A stretch of DNA of 64,000 bases from an uncultured Collinsella sp. (GCA_902493515.1 CABUPE010000007.1:11686-75685), one strand, 5' to 3'. Positions 1 through 8,719 are shown, numbered from the stretch's first letter. Numbers and translations are program-made. Notes: generated by a model not told the origin, from the sequence alone.

Positions 1-2
1 CA

Positions 3-983
3 TCCGTTTCGCAGCTGCCCTCGCAAGACGGCGCCGCGACGGTCGACTCCGCCGTCCATGTCACGCGCGCCGGCGGCTGGGTCGTTGCTTCCGAGACCTG
101 CGCACTCGACATCGTGGGCGCCGAGTACGTCCGTGACGTCCGTCCCGGCGAGATCTTGCGCATCAGCGCCGAGGGTCTGGTATCCGAGCAGGGCGTGCCT
201 GCAGCCGAAGAGCCCGCCAACTGCATCTTTGAGCAGGTCTACTTCGCCCGTCCCGACTCCATCATGAACGGCAAGAGCGTTTACGCCTGCCGTTACGACA
301 TGGGTCGTCAGCTGGCACATGAGGAGCCCGTCGAGGCCGACCTGGTCATCGGCGTGCCCGACTCCGGCCTGCCGCCCGCGGAGGGGTATTCGCACGAGAG
401 CGGTATTCCCTTTGGCGAGGGTCTTATCAAGAACCGCTACGTGGGCCGTACGTTTATCGAGCCTACGCAGGAGTTGCGCGCCATGGGCGTGCGCATGAAG
501 CTTAACCCGCTGCGCGACAACATCGAGGGCAAGCGCCTCGTCGTGATCGACGACTCCATCGTGCGTGGCACCACTATGGTGCAGCTCGTCAAGATGCTGC
601 GCAACGCCGGCGCCAAGGAGATTCATATCCGCATCAACTCGCCCGAGGTCATCTGGCCGTGCTTCTACGGTATCGATACCGACGTGCAGTCGCAGCTTAT
701 CAGCGCCAACAAGACGGTCGACGAGATTTGCGAGTATATCGGCGCCGATTCGCTGGCCTTCCTTTCGGTCGAGGGCCTGCTTAAGGTCATGCCCAAGGGC
801 GGTTACTGCGATGCGTGCTTTACCGGCCGCTACCCCGTGGCGATTCCCGAGAGCTTTGGCCGCGATAAGTTTATGGAGGGCTTTAAGCCTCGCAACCTGG
901 ACAAACCGCTGCACGTTGACGACGACGCCGTGGTCGAGAAATACGACGACCGCAGCTGGGAAGAGGAGCACGGCGAGGCCTAA
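3..983 (+). CDS. purF: Amidophosphoribosyltransferase, 5'-truncated by window edge
   Basis: Last 326 residues of glutamine PRPP amidotransferase, which makes 5-phosphoribosylamine from PRPP and glutamine in the first committed step of purine synthesis. The frame is open from base 3, so the N-terminal cysteine nucleophile and most of the glutaminase domain lie outside the window. Visible are the end of the glutaminase domain (ASETCALDIVGAE), the PRPP-binding loop VVIDDSIVRGTT near visible residue 180, and the cysteine-bearing tail GGYCDACFTGRYP, as in PurF of the Bacillus type that carries an Fe-S cluster. purM and purN follow on the same strand. The TAA stop is the first triplet of a palindromic repeat at 981-1023. 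Identification is secure. Confidence 0.95.
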   Translation, partial: SVSQLPSQDGAATVDSAVHVTRAGGWVVASETCALDIVGAEYVRDVRPGEILRISAEGLVSEQGVPAAEEPANCIFEQVYFARPDSIMNGKSVYACRYDMGRQLAHEEPVEADLVIGVPDSGLPPAEGYSHESGIPFGEGLIKNRYVGRTFIEPTQELRAMGVRMKLNPLRDNIEGKRLVVIDDSIVRGTTMVQLVKMLRNAGAKEIHIRINSPEVIWPCFYGIDTDVQSQLISANKTVDEICEYIGADSLAFLSVEGLLKVMPKGGYCDACFTGRYPVAIPESFGRDKFMEGFKPRNLDKPLHVDDDAVVEKYDDRSWEEEHGEA

Positions 984-1023
984 AACCTGCCATGTAGGGA
1001 CAGGTTTATTTTGGTAGGTTTTA
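981..1023 (+). repeat. Short palindromic repeat, GGGAC-core family, copy 1
   Basis: Arms TAAAACCTGCCA (981-992) and TGGTAGGTTTTA (1012-1023) pair with one wobble and enclose TAGGGACAGGTTTATTT. The first three bases are the purF stop codon. A homologous copy lies in the same relation to the pth stop codon at 12091-12131 and a third at 11929-11967. Confidence 0.75.
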
Positions 1024-1044
1024 CCTGCTGTTTTGTTGATATGA

Positions 1045-1071
1045 CGGCGCGTGCTGTTATGGCACGCGCCG
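1045..1071 (+). other. Perfect 10-bp hairpin upstream of purM
   Basis: CGGCGCGTGC (1045-1054) and GCACGCGCCG (1062-1071) are perfectly complementary around a 7-nt loop. There is no T-tract, so it is not a clear terminator. It could act as an attenuator or mRNA stabiliser between purF and purM. Confidence 0.4.
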
Positions 1072-1140
1072 AAATGAACGCAACTATGAGCACCGTTTGG
1101 CGCCCGCGCGGCGCCACGGTAGTGGGAGAGGAAGGCTCAG

Positions 1141-2244
1141 ATGAGCGACAGCAAGCATGTGACGTACGAGGACGCCGGCGTCGATACCGCCGAGGGCGGC
1201 CGCGCCGTCGACGCGATTAAGCAGATGGTTAAGGACACCAACCGTCCCGAGGTCATCGGCGGTATCGGTGGCTTTGGTGGCTTATTCTCGGCCGCCGCGC
1301 TTAAGGATATGGAAGACCCGATTCTGATTAGCGGTACCGACGGCGTGGGCACCAAGCTCGTGCTTGCCCAGATCATGGACCGTCACGAGACGGTGGGCCA
1401 GGACCTGGTCGCTATGTGCGTCAACGACATTTTGGCTTCGGGCGCCGAGCCGCTGTTCTTCCTGGATTACGTTGCCATCGGTCACATCGAGGCCGGGCAC
1501 ATGGCAAAGATCATCAAGGGTGTGGCCGACGGCTGCAAGCTCGCGGGCTGCGCGCTCGTGGGCGGTGAGATGGCCGAGCACCCCGGCGTCATGGCTCCTG
1601 CCGACTACGACCTTGCCGGATTTACCGTGGGCGTCGTCGACCGTCCCAAGATGCTCAACCCCGCGAACGTCCGCCCGGGCGATGTGATCCTGGGCCTGCC
1701 TTCTACCGGCGTGCACTCCAACGGCTACTCGCTCGTGCGCAAGGTCATTGGCGTTGACGGCATTAAGCCGGGCACGCCCGAGGCCGCTGCTAAGGCGGAG
1801 GAGCTGAGCCGTCCGCTCGAGGAGCTCGGCGGTGCTTCGCTGGCAGACGCCCTGCTGGCTCCCACGCGCATCTACGTCAAGCCGATTCTGGAGCTGCTGC
1901 GCGGCGGCGCTCCGGTGCACGCCATTGCCCACATCACTGGCGGCGGTATTACCGAGAACCTCAACCGCGCGCTCGCCGACGACGTCGACGCCGTGGTCAC
2001 CCGCAACGGTGCCGAGATGGGTTGGGACGTTCCTCCCGTCATCACCTACGTGTCGCGCCAGGCCGAGCTCGCGCCCAACGAGGCATGCAAGACCTTCAAC
2101 ATGGGCGTCGGCCTGTGCCTGATCGTCGCTCCCGAGGACGAGGCCGCGGTGACCGAGGCCCTGGTCGCGCTGGGCGAGAAGCCGTTCCGCGTGGGCGAGT
2201 GCGTCGAGGGCTCCGGTAAGGTCGTGTACTCCGATGAGCGCTAA
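1141..2244 (+). CDS. purM: Phosphoribosylformylglycinamidine cyclo-ligase (AIR synthetase)
   Basis: A 367-residue protein of the PurM/ThiL/HypE ATP-binding fold that closes FGAM to 5-aminoimidazole ribonucleotide in purine synthesis. The N-terminal half carries SGTDGVGTKLVLA and the AIR-synthase signature GQDLVAMCVNDIL; the glycine-rich HITGGGITENLNRAL follows near residue 265. Length is slightly above the usual 340-350, because of about 20 residues before the conserved start of the domain. The start has a purine-rich GGAGAGGAAGG sequence 5-10 nt upstream. The 3' end overlaps purN by 11 nt, indicating translational coupling. Confidence 0.95.
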   Translation: MSDSKHVTYEDAGVDTAEGGRAVDAIKQMVKDTNRPEVIGGIGGFGGLFSAAALKDMEDPILISGTDGVGTKLVLAQIMDRHETVGQDLVAMCVNDILASGAEPLFFLDYVAIGHIEAGHMAKIIKGVADGCKLAGCALVGGEMAEHPGVMAPADYDLAGFTVGVVDRPKMLNPANVRPGDVILGLPSTGVHSNGYSLVRKVIGVDGIKPGTPEAAAKAEELSRPLEELGGASLADALLAPTRIYVKPILELLRGGAPVHAIAHITGGGITENLNRALADDVDAVVTRNGAEMGWDVPPVITYVSRQAELAPNEACKTFNMGVGLCLIVAPEDEAAVTEALVALGEKPFRVGECVEGSGKVVYSDER

Positions 2245-2935
2245 CGAGCAGATGACTGCTGCCGAGGGCCTGGATTTTGTGCCCTACACCCGTCCGACCG
2301 GCACCGATACGGCCGAGCCGCTCAAGATCGGTGTGCTCATCAGCGGTTCGGGTACCAACCTGCAGGCGCTGATCGATCTGATCGCCGCCGGCAAGCTCAA
2401 CGCTTCGATTGAGCTTGTGGTGTCGAGCCGTCCTTCGGCTAAGGGTTTGCAGCGCGCTGAGCGCGCGGGCATCCAGACGCTCACGCTGTCCAAGGATGTC
2501 TACGCCGACCCCATCGCCGCCGACGAGATCATCGCGCACGAGCTTCTCGAACGCGGCTGCGAGTATGTGGTCATGGCCGGCTACATGCGCATGGTGCACA
2601 CGCCGCTGCTGGCGGCGTTTCCCAACCGCGTGGTCAACTTGCATCCGGCGCTGCTGCCGAGCTTTACCGGTGCGCATGCGATTGACGATGCCTTTGCGCG
2701 CGGCGTCAAGGTAACTGGCGTGACCGTGCATTTTGCCAACGAGATCTACGACAACGGTCCCATCATCGCCCAGCGTGCGCTGGCTGTCGAGGAAGGTTGG
2801 GATGTCGACACGCTCGAGGAGCACATCCACGCGATTGAGCACGTGCTGTATCCCGAGGTCGTGCAAATGCTCGCCGACGGCCGCGTCCACGTGCTGGAGA
2901 GCGGCAAGGTTGCAATTGACGCGCCTCGCGGCTAG
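2234..2935 (+). CDS. purN: Phosphoribosylglycinamide formyltransferase
   Basis: GAR transformylase, which uses 10-formyl-tetrahydrofolate to formylate glycinamide ribonucleotide (third step of purine synthesis). The 233-residue protein has about 30 extra N-terminal residues before the domain start at IGVLISGSGTNLQAL. The catalytic Asn/His/Asp set is visible in VVNLHPALLPSF and in VHFANEIYDNGPIIAQ. The ATG at 2234 lies inside the end of purM; a second in-frame ATG at 2252 could be used instead. It is the last gene of the purine cluster, with a terminator at 2966-3010. Confidence 0.93.
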   Translation: MSANEQMTAAEGLDFVPYTRPTGTDTAEPLKIGVLISGSGTNLQALIDLIAAGKLNASIELVVSSRPSAKGLQRAERAGIQTLTLSKDVYADPIAADEIIAHELLERGCEYVVMAGYMRMVHTPLLAAFPNRVVNLHPALLPSFTGAHAIDDAFARGVKVTGVTVHFANEIYDNGPIIAQRALAVEEGWDVDTLEEHIHAIEHVLYPEVVQMLADGRVHVLESGKVAIDAPRG

Positions 2936-2965
2936 CGGCGCACAGTACAATTTAGCCGAGTAGTC

Positions 2966-3010
2966 AGGGTGGTCATTGGCGCCAAGGCGCGCGTGGCCAC
3001 CCTTTGTTTT
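2966..3010 (+). terminator. Rho-independent terminator after purN
   Basis: AGGGTGGTCA (2966-2975) pairs with TGGCCACCCT (2994-3003) with one G-U pair, followed by TTGTTTT. Confidence 0.75.
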
Positions 3011-3038
3011 GGGTAGTCATCGGGAACGGTCTTTAACG

Positions 3039-3070
3039 ACTGGTCATTCAAGAACGTCACAGGTGACTAG
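3039..3070 (+). repeat. GGGAC-family short palindrome (AAGAACGTC subtype)
   Basis: Reads CTGGTCATT-CAAGAACGTCAC-AGGTGACTAG, with arms partly complementary. It resembles the AAGAACGTCCCC copies at 51866-51894 and 60292-60320. It lies just upstream of the EIIA gene. Confidence 0.5.
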
Positions 3071-3087
3071 ATGAGAGAGGTGAGCGC

Positions 3088-3552
3088 ATGGCGGATAACG
3101 AAGCGCTGTTTACGCCTGAGCTGGTGTTTTTTGATTGGGAGTGTGCAACACCGGATGAGGTGTTTGCGCGGCTCGAGGGCGAGCTTGCACCACGTGGCTA
3201 CATTGCGTTCGGTTGGCTCGACGCCGTTCGCACGCGCGAGGATACCTATCCCACGGGTCTTGCCATGCCGGCGGCAAACATTGCCATTCCGCATACCGAT
3301 CCGGGGTTTGTGGCCAAGCCCTATATCGCGGTGGTGAAGCCCGCCGCGCCCGTGACATTTAACGCTATGGCTGGCATGGGCGCTCCGGTGCCGGCGCAGA
3401 TCGTCATCAATCTGGGCATCGCCGAGCCGGGCGGCCAGGTCGAGGCTCTGCAGGCGCTCATGAACATCTTTATGGACGCCGATGCCGCAGCCGACGTGCT
3501 CGGCCAGACCACGCCCCAGGGCATGGTCGACGCCATCCGCCGTCACTTCTAG
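3088..3552 (+). CDS. Stand-alone PTS EIIA domain protein (fructose/galactitol type)
   Basis: A 154-residue protein that matches the PTS EIIA type-2 fold in length and layout. The likely phospho-accepting histidine sits in NIAIPHTDPGF near residue 72, followed by the conserved strand block VINLGIAEPGGQVEAL and a C-terminal helix. Such domains receive phosphate from HPr and pass it to EIIB for sugar uptake, or act as regulators (PtsN, GatA-like). No EIIB, EIIC or sugar-metabolism gene is adjacent, so the substrate is unknown and a regulatory role is possible. RBS GAGAGGTGAG precedes the ATG. Confidence 0.75.
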   Translation: MADNEALFTPELVFFDWECATPDEVFARLEGELAPRGYIAFGWLDAVRTREDTYPTGLAMPAANIAIPHTDPGFVAKPYIAVVKPAAPVTFNAMAGMGAPVPAQIVINLGIAEPGGQVEALQALMNIFMDADAAADVLGQTTPQGMVDAIRRHF

Positions 3553-3561
3553 GGTGGGGCT

Positions 3562-3598
3562 AAGCCGGCACTTGGGGACTGTCCCTAACTGCCGGCTT
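3562..3598 (+). repeat. GGGAC-core palindrome
   Basis: Perfect 9-bp arms AAGCCGGCA (3562-3570) and TGCCGGCTT (3590-3598) surround the core GGGGACTGTCCC. It begins 10 nt after the EIIA stop codon. Confidence 0.7.
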
Positions 3599-3604
3599 CC
3601 AGAG

Positions 3605-3654
3605 CTGTCCCCTTTGCACCAAAATGGTGCAGATTAACCTGTCCCCAATGCACC
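3605..3654 (+). repeat. GGGAC-core palindrome, tandem with previous
   Basis: Contains CTGTCCCC, then TGCACCAAAATGGTGCA, then AACCTGTCCCC and ATGCACCA. The TGGTGCA/TGCACCA arms are shared by two back-to-back units, each with a GGGGACAG core on the minus strand. Confidence 0.65.
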
Positions 3655-3722
3655 AAGCGTGCCGCGGGGGCTGCGTTGTGACACAATGGCGTTTGTTCGA
3701 TTCGTTATGCGAAAGGCCAACT

Positions 3723-4943
3723 ATGGCAAATAAGAAAAAGAACTCCGAGGCCGCGCCGACGCCCGAGCAGCAGGCTCGCGCTGCCTCCAGCTCTCGCAAG
3801 AAGCAGCGCAAGACGTACGTGTCTAAGACCGTCAAGATCGTCCTGGTGGTCATCGGCGTGCTGGCAATGCTGCTTTCCGTCTCGGCGATGGCGTGCTCCG
3901 GCCTTATGTCGCAGGCCGAGGACACCTCGGGCTACAAGCTGACCGGCGGTGTCGCTGCTACTATCAACGGCACCAACCTCACCGAGGACACCGTGACCAA
4001 GCAGATCATGAGCATGCGTACGTCCTACGGCTACACCAAGGACAAGGACTGGGCACAGTACCTGGTCGACAACGACCTCACGCCCAAGAAGTACCGCAAG
4101 CAGCTTATCGACTCCTACACGCAACAGATTCTGCTTCAACAGGCGCAGAAGGAGAACGGCGTGACGGTGTCGGACGAGGAGGTCGAGAAGGCTTGGAAGG
4201 ACGCGTGCAAGAGCGCGGGCGGTGCCAAGGCCTTTAAGAAGACCCTCAAGACCTACGGCTATACCGAGGACACCTACAAGGATTCGCTCAAGGAGAGTCT
4301 GGCGCAGCGGAAACTCAAGGATGCCGTGGCGCCCACCAGCAAGCCCAAGGACAGCGAGATCGTCGATTACATCAACGAGAACCTGTCTAACTACAACGAT
4401 GCTCGCCGCTCGTCGAACATCCTGATCAAGGTTGATTCCGACGCTTCCGACGAGGACAAGGCTGCCGCTAAGGCCAAGGCGCAGGAGTGTCTGGACAAGA
4501 TCAACTCCGGTGAGCTGAGCTTTGAGGACGCCGTTGAGCAGTACTCCGAAGACACCGGTTCCAAGGAGAAGAAGGGCGATGTGGGCTGGGATAAGCTCAC
4601 CACCTTCGTCGACAGCTACCAGACGGCGCTCGAGGGGCTCAACAAGGGCGACGTGAGCGAAGTCGTCGAGTCGACCTATGGTTACCACATCATCAAGTGC
4701 ACCGACTACTTCCATGTCGATAATCAGGTCGATGACATCAACCAGGTGCCCAAGGACATCAAAAAGTACGTCTCCAACGTGGTGAAGACGCAAGCGGCCA
4801 GCACCGCGTACAGCGAGTGGCTGGAGCAGTACAAGAAGGATGCCGACATCACCGTCAACCCCATGCCCAAGGACGTACCCTATAACGTGAGTCTGAAGGG
4901 CGTCACCAAGAGTTCGACCGACGATTCGTCGAAGACTGAGTAA
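3723..4943 (+). CDS. Membrane-anchored peptidyl-prolyl isomerase (PpiC/PrsA-SurA type foldase)
   Basis: A 406-residue extracytoplasmic foldase. A Lys/Arg-rich N-terminus (about 1-36) is followed by a hydrophobic segment (about 36-60) that is a signal anchor or poor lipoprotein signal (AMAC). A SurA_N-like helical part follows, then a parvulin rotamase domain at about 228-330 with VGWDKLTTF and YGYHIIKCTDY. It probably helps fold secreted proteins at the outer face of the membrane. The frame is open upstream to 3624, but that stretch overlaps repeats; ATG 3723 follows GAAAGG at good spacing. The C-terminus is Ser/Asp-rich. Confidence 0.88.
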   Translation: MANKKKNSEAAPTPEQQARAASSSRKKQRKTYVSKTVKIVLVVIGVLAMLLSVSAMACSGLMSQAEDTSGYKLTGGVAATINGTNLTEDTVTKQIMSMRTSYGYTKDKDWAQYLVDNDLTPKKYRKQLIDSYTQQILLQQAQKENGVTVSDEEVEKAWKDACKSAGGAKAFKKTLKTYGYTEDTYKDSLKESLAQRKLKDAVAPTSKPKDSEIVDYINENLSNYNDARRSSNILIKVDSDASDEDKAAAKAKAQECLDKINSGELSFEDAVEQYSEDTGSKEKKGDVGWDKLTTFVDSYQTALEGLNKGDVSEVVESTYGYHIIKCTDYFHVDNQVDDINQVPKDIKKYVSNVVKTQAASTAYSEWLEQYKKDADITVNPMPKDVPYNVSLKGVTKSSTDDSSKTE

Positions 4944-4997
4944 CCATGGGGCGGTGCTCGCGTGAGTGCCGCCCACGCTATTAGAGAGGATTTGCAG

Positions 4998-5441
4998 ATG
5001 ACTAACGAAGAGCTGCAGAAAGAAATGATCGCGGCCATGAAGGCCAAGGACAAGGTTCGCCTGTCCATCATTCGCCAGGTTAAGGCCGAGGTGAAGAATA
5101 TCGAGGTCAACGAGCGCCGCGATGTGACCGAGGAAGACGTCAGCAGCATGATTAAGCGTCTGATCAAGCAGACGAGCGAGACGCTGGAGATGTCCATCAA
5201 GGCCGGCACCGACCAAGAGCGTACCGACAACCTGACCGAGCAGGTCAAGATTCTGGAGAGCCTGCTGCCCGCGCAGGTTTCGGGCGAGGAGCTCGAGGCC
5301 CTGATTGAGCAGGTCATCGCCGAGCTGGGTGCCACGTCCAAGAAGCAGATGGGTCAGGTCATGGGTGCCCTGGGCAAGGCCACCGGCGGCAACTTCGATA
5401 AGCCTGCGGCTGCCAAGATTGTTGGCGCAAAGCTTGCGTAA
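4998..5441 (+). CDS. yqeY: GatB/YqeY domain-containing protein
   Basis: A 147-residue all-helical protein matching the YqeY family, which is related to the tail domain of the GatB amidotransferase subunit and is thought to bind tRNA or tRNA-dependent enzymes. Seen are the N-terminal helix NEELQKEMIAAMKAKDKVRL, the QVKILESLLPAQVSGEEL block and the C-terminal MGQVMGALGKATGGNFD. The start at 4998 is chosen because GAGAGG lies 9 nt upstream; the frame extends 36 nt further without a good RBS. It is monocistronic, with a terminator at 5470-5502. Confidence 0.88.
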   Translation: MTNEELQKEMIAAMKAKDKVRLSIIRQVKAEVKNIEVNERRDVTEEDVSSMIKRLIKQTSETLEMSIKAGTDQERTDNLTEQVKILESLLPAQVSGEELEALIEQVIAELGATSKKQMGQVMGALGKATGGNFDKPAAAKIVGAKLA

Positions 5442-5469
5442 GGGCCGAGCGGTACATAGTTGATGTTGA

Positions 5470-5502
5470 GGGGGCGTGGCCGTCATGGTCGCGCCCCTTT
5501 TT
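5470..5502 (+). terminator. Rho-independent terminator after yqeY
   Basis: GGGGCGTGGCC (about 5471-5481) pairs with GGTCGCGCCCC (5487-5497), allowing one wobble and one mismatch, followed by five T. Confidence 0.7.
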
Positions 5503-5521
5503 GCTGGGCTAGGCGCTCATT

Positions 5522-5576
5522 GGGGACAGGCTTAAATGAGTGCCCAATGAGTGGGTGCTCATTTAAGCCTGTCCCC
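5522..5576 (+). repeat. GGGAC-core palindrome with perfect 19-bp arms
   Basis: Arms 5522-5540 and 5558-5576 are perfect complements beginning GGGGACAGGCTTAAATGAG. The 17-nt loop and flanks repeat CCAATGAGTGGGT. It lies between yqeY and the glnQ-like operon. Confidence 0.8.
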
Positions 5577-5688
5577 AATGAGTGGGTTAAAGGTTGCGGG
5601 TTCTTTACGGGAATGTAGTGTGGGCGGCGGAAACGCGGTTCTTTCCGTACAATAGTTCAACTCGTGTAAACGCAGGGAAGGGACATTC

Positions 5689-6420
5689 ATGGCAGACATG
5701 ATCGAGATCAAGCATCTCAACAAGTGCTTTGGCGACCTGCATGTGCTCAAAGATATCAATCTCACCGTCAAGCGCGGCGAGAAGCTCGTAATGATCGGGC
5801 CTTCCGGCTCGGGTAAGTCGACGCTCATCCGTTGCGTCGATTATCTGGAGGAGCCCACGTCGGGCGAGGTCGTCATCGACGGTACGCCGCTCACCAAAAA
5901 GAATCACCTGGAGATGGCTCGCAAGTACAGCTCCATGGTGTTTCAGCAGTTCAACCTGTATCCCAACATGACGGTGCTGGGCAACCTGACGCTCGCGCCC
6001 ATCAAGCTGCAAAAGAAGAGCAAGGAGGAGGCGACCGAGATCGCCATCGCCGCGCTCAAGCGCGTTGGCATGGCGCATAAGGCCGGCGAGTATCCGCAGA
6101 ATCTCTCGGGCGGTCAGCAGCAGCGCATCGCCATCGCCCGTGCCCTGTGCACCAAGCAGCCCATCATCCTGTTTGACGAGCCGACCTCGGCGCTCGACCC
6201 CGAGATGGTCCAGGAGGTTCTGGACGTTATGATTGAGCTCGCGCAGGAGGACATCACCATGATCTGCGTGACGCACGAGATGGGTTTTGCGCGTCAGGTG
6301 GCCGACCGCGTCATCTTTATGGAGGACGGCCGCATTCTGGAGGAGGGCACGCCCGAGCACTTCTTCGATAACCCCGAGAACCCGCGCTGCCGCGAGTTCC
6401 TGTCCAAGATTCTGCACTAG
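5689..6420 (+). CDS. glnQ: Polar amino-acid ABC transporter ATP-binding protein (GlnQ type)
   Basis: A 243-residue ATPase that powers uptake of a polar amino acid. Walker [10 protein letters not shown] is at about 37-45, the Q-loop [18 protein letters not shown] follows, the ABC signature LSGGQQQR is near 138 and Walker [15 protein letters not shown] near 158; the H-loop is CVTHEMGF. This spacing and wording are typical of the GlnQ/HisP subfamily. It heads an operon with a lipoprotein receptor and two membrane subunits (6429-8718). RBS GGGAAGGGAC precedes the ATG. Glutamine or glutamate is the likely substrate but this is not proven by sequence. Confidence 0.92.
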   Translation: MADMIEIKHLNKCFGDLHVLKDINLTVKRGEKLVMIGPSGSGKSTLIRCVDYLEEPTSGEVVIDGTPLTKKNHLEMARKYSSMVFQQFNLYPNMTVLGNLTLAPIKLQKKSKEEATEIAIAALKRVGMAHKAGEYPQNLSGGQQQRIAIARALCTKQPIILFDEPTSALDPEMVQEVLDVMIELAQEDITMICVTHEMGFARQVADRVIFMEDGRILEEGTPEHFFDNPENPRCREFLSKILH

Positions 6421-6428
6421 GCGCGGTG

Positions 6429-7304
6429 ATGGACATGACGGATATGACAAGGACGGCCGTGTCGCGCCGTTACTTTTTGCAGCTGGCGGGCGCCGGTATG
6501 CTTGCGCTGACGGGGATCGCGCTTGCCGGTTGCGGCAACTCCACCAGCGGCGAGGACTCCGACAAGGGGTCTAAGCTTGCGGCCATTAAGTCGCGTGGCC
6601 ATCTGAATGCCGGCGTTAAGAAGGACGTTCCCGGCTACGGCTATTACGACACCGCCAAGGGCCGCTTTGAGGGCATGGAGGTCGATTTGTGCTACCAGAT
6701 CGCCGCTGCCGTCTTTGGCGTGAGCTACAAGGAGGCCCGCGCCCAGGAGCTTGTCGAGTTTACCGACGTAACGCCCAAGACACGCGGCCCGCTGATCGAT
6801 AACGGCCAACTCGACGTGGTCGCGGCGACCTACACCATCACCGACGAGCGCAAGAAGAGCTGGGATTTCTCGACGCCGTACCGCACCGACTACGTGGGAC
6901 TCATGGTCAAGAAGCGTTCGGGCTTTACCTCGATTGAGGACCTGGACGGCAAGGTCATTGGTGTGAGCCAGGGTGCCACCACGCAGGGCTTGATCGAGCA
7001 GATGATCAAGGACAACGGCTTTAGCTGCAAGCCAGAGTTTAGGGCCTTTAGCGGCTACCCCATCATCAAGAGTTCGCTCGACGCCGGCAATATCGACGTC
7101 TTTGCCATGGACCGCTCCACGCTGGCCGGTTACATGAACGAGACCGTTGAGCTGCTGCAGCCCGAGGTCAAGTTTGGCGAGCAGGGCTACGGCGTGGCGA
7201 CCAAGAAGGGCTGCGACCTTTCGGCCGTGGTCGATCAGGTGATTTGCGATCGCCTGGCCGACGGCTGGCTCGACCAAGAGGTCAAGACCTGGGGTCTTGT
7301 ATAG
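6429..7304 (+). CDS. Amino-acid ABC transporter substrate-binding lipoprotein
   Basis: Periplasmic-binding-protein family 3 receptor, about 291 residues. The N-terminus has a twin-arginine-like SRRYFLQL, a hydrophobic stretch and a lipobox IALAGC (cysteine near residue 35), so it is probably a membrane-tethered lipoprotein, perhaps exported by Tat. Family features include GRFEGMEVDLCYQIAAAVFG, TPKTRGPLIDNGQLDVVAATYTIT (solute-binding signature region) and KVIGVSQGATTQ. Start is uncertain: GTG 6426, ATG 6429 and ATG 6435 have weak RBS, while GTG 6459 sits just before SRRYF with AAGGA at good distance. It lies 8 nt after glnQ. Confidence 0.88.
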   Translation: MDMTDMTRTAVSRRYFLQLAGAGMLALTGIALAGCGNSTSGEDSDKGSKLAAIKSRGHLNAGVKKDVPGYGYYDTAKGRFEGMEVDLCYQIAAAVFGVSYKEARAQELVEFTDVTPKTRGPLIDNGQLDVVAATYTITDERKKSWDFSTPYRTDYVGLMVKKRSGFTSIEDLDGKVIGVSQGATTQGLIEQMIKDNGFSCKPEFRAFSGYPIIKSSLDAGNIDVFAMDRSTLAGYMNETVELLQPEVKFGEQGYGVATKKGCDLSAVVDQVICDRLADGWLDQEVKTWGLV

Positions 7305-7329
7305 GCGCATCGTCCAAGGAAGGAATCAA

Positions 7330-8076
7330 ATGCTCGAAGGATTATTTGACGCCGACCGTTGGTCGACGACATTTCAAAACATGGGGCCCTTCTGGGAGGG
7401 CTTTGGCGTGACGCTGCAGGTGGTCGTTGCCGGTCTGCTGCTGTCGCTGGTGCTGGGCACGCTGCTGGGCGTGTTCTCTACCACTCGCTCGCGCGTGCTG
7501 CGCGCCATAAGCCGCGTGTACGTGGAGTTTTACCAGAACACCCCGTTGCCCGTACAGGTGCTCTTTATGTACATGGCCGGTCCGCAGTTTTTACAGGCCA
7601 TAACCGGTGCCGACCAGCCGGTGCGCATCGCGCCGTTCGTGCTGGGCTTCTTGGGCGTGGGTCTGTATCACGCGGCCTACATTTCGGAGGTCATCCGCAC
7701 TGGTATCGAGGCGGTTCCACGCGGTCAGATGGAGGCGGCCCAGAGCCAGGGCTTCACCCGTGCGCAGGCGTACTGGTACATCGTGCTGCCCCAGACATTC
7801 AAGATCATTCTGCCGCCGCTGTGTAACCAGGCGCTCAACCTGGTCAAGAACACGTCGGTGCTGGCGCTTGTGGCCGGCGGCGACCTTATGTACCGTTCCG
7901 ACAACTTTGTGAGTCTGTACGGTTACCTGCAGGGATACATCGTCTGCTGCCTTATGTACTTCATCATCTGCTTTCCGCTCGCCATGCTGGTACAGTGGCT
8001 CGAGCGCCGCTCCAAGGAGCGTCCGCGCGGCGTGAGCCTGGCCGAGCTGGGGCTCGACAACGTAGAGGAGGCCTAG
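7330..8076 (+). CDS. Amino-acid ABC transporter permease 1
   Basis: A 248-residue integral membrane subunit of the His/Glu/Gln permease family. Several hydrophobic segments are visible, with the cytoplasmic EAA loop SEVIRTGIEAVPRGQMEAAQ that contacts the ATPase. The frame opens at 7297 inside the previous gene, but ATG 7330 has a strong RBS, AAGGAAGGA, 6 nt upstream. It pairs with the second permease at 8080, presumably as a heterodimer. Confidence 0.9.
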   Translation: MLEGLFDADRWSTTFQNMGPFWEGFGVTLQVVVAGLLLSLVLGTLLGVFSTTRSRVLRAISRVYVEFYQNTPLPVQVLFMYMAGPQFLQAITGADQPVRIAPFVLGFLGVGLYHAAYISEVIRTGIEAVPRGQMEAAQSQGFTRAQAYWYIVLPQTFKIILPPLCNQALNLVKNTSVLALVAGGDLMYRSDNFVSLYGYLQGYIVCCLMYFIICFPLAMLVQWLERRSKERPRGVSLAELGLDNVEEA

Positions 8077-8079
8077 CGC

Positions 8080-8718
8080 ATGGAAATCTTCAACGCGACC
8101 AACCTGCTCTACATTTGGGGCGGCTTTGTTAAGACGATCGAGATCTCGGCGCTGTCGATCTTTTTCTCGCTCATCTTTGGCACGGTGCTGGCGCTCGTTA
8201 AAAGTTATGCGTCCCGCCCGTTCCGTATTTTGGTGAGCGCCTATATCGAGCTGTTCCGTTGCACGCCAAACCTGCTGTGGATCCTGTTTATCTACTTTAC
8301 GGTGCAGGGTTTGGACATTGTGATTTCGACCATCGCCTTTACGCTGTTTACCAGCGCTGTTATGGCCGAGATTGTGCGCGGCGGCCTCAACTCGATTCCG
8401 CGCGGCCAGTTTGAGGCGGCGCAGAGCCAGGGCTTCGGCTTCTTTGCCACCATGCGCTACATCATTCTGCCGCAGACGTTTAAGACGATCATTCCGGCGC
8501 TGTTTAGCCAGTGCACGACCGTCATCAAGGACAGCTCGTATCTTTCGGGCATTAACGTGGCCGAGCTCATGTACACGGCCAACGTCGTGATGGCCCACGC
8601 GATCGATCTGTCGCAGGTGCTTATGCTCTACGGCCTGGTTTTCGCGATGTACTTTGTGCTCAACTTTGGTATCTCGCTGCTGGTCCGAGCGTATCAACGT
8701 CGTATTGTGGCAGCGTAG
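8080..8718 (+). CDS. Amino-acid ABC transporter permease 2
   Basis: A 212-residue second permease of the same family, 3 nt after the first. It has FVKTIEISALSIFFSLIFG as first membrane segment and EAA loop MAEIVRGGLNSIPRGQFEAA. GTAGAGGAGG at the end of the preceding gene is the RBS. Together with 5689-8076 it completes a four-gene uptake system. Confidence 0.9.
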   Translation: MEIFNATNLLYIWGGFVKTIEISALSIFFSLIFGTVLALVKSYASRPFRILVSAYIELFRCTPNLLWILFIYFTVQGLDIVISTIAFTLFTSAVMAEIVRGGLNSIPRGQFEAAQSQGFGFFATMRYIILPQTFKTIIPALFSQCTTVIKDSSYLSGINVAELMYTANVVMAHAIDLSQVLMLYGLVFAMYFVLNFGISLLVRAYQRRIVAA

Positions 8719-8719
8719 A

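Noticed and set aside
3705..5486. 593-residue minus-strand frame opposite the foldase and yqeY genes
   Set aside because: It covers two well-supported plus-strand genes and has no recognisable motifs.
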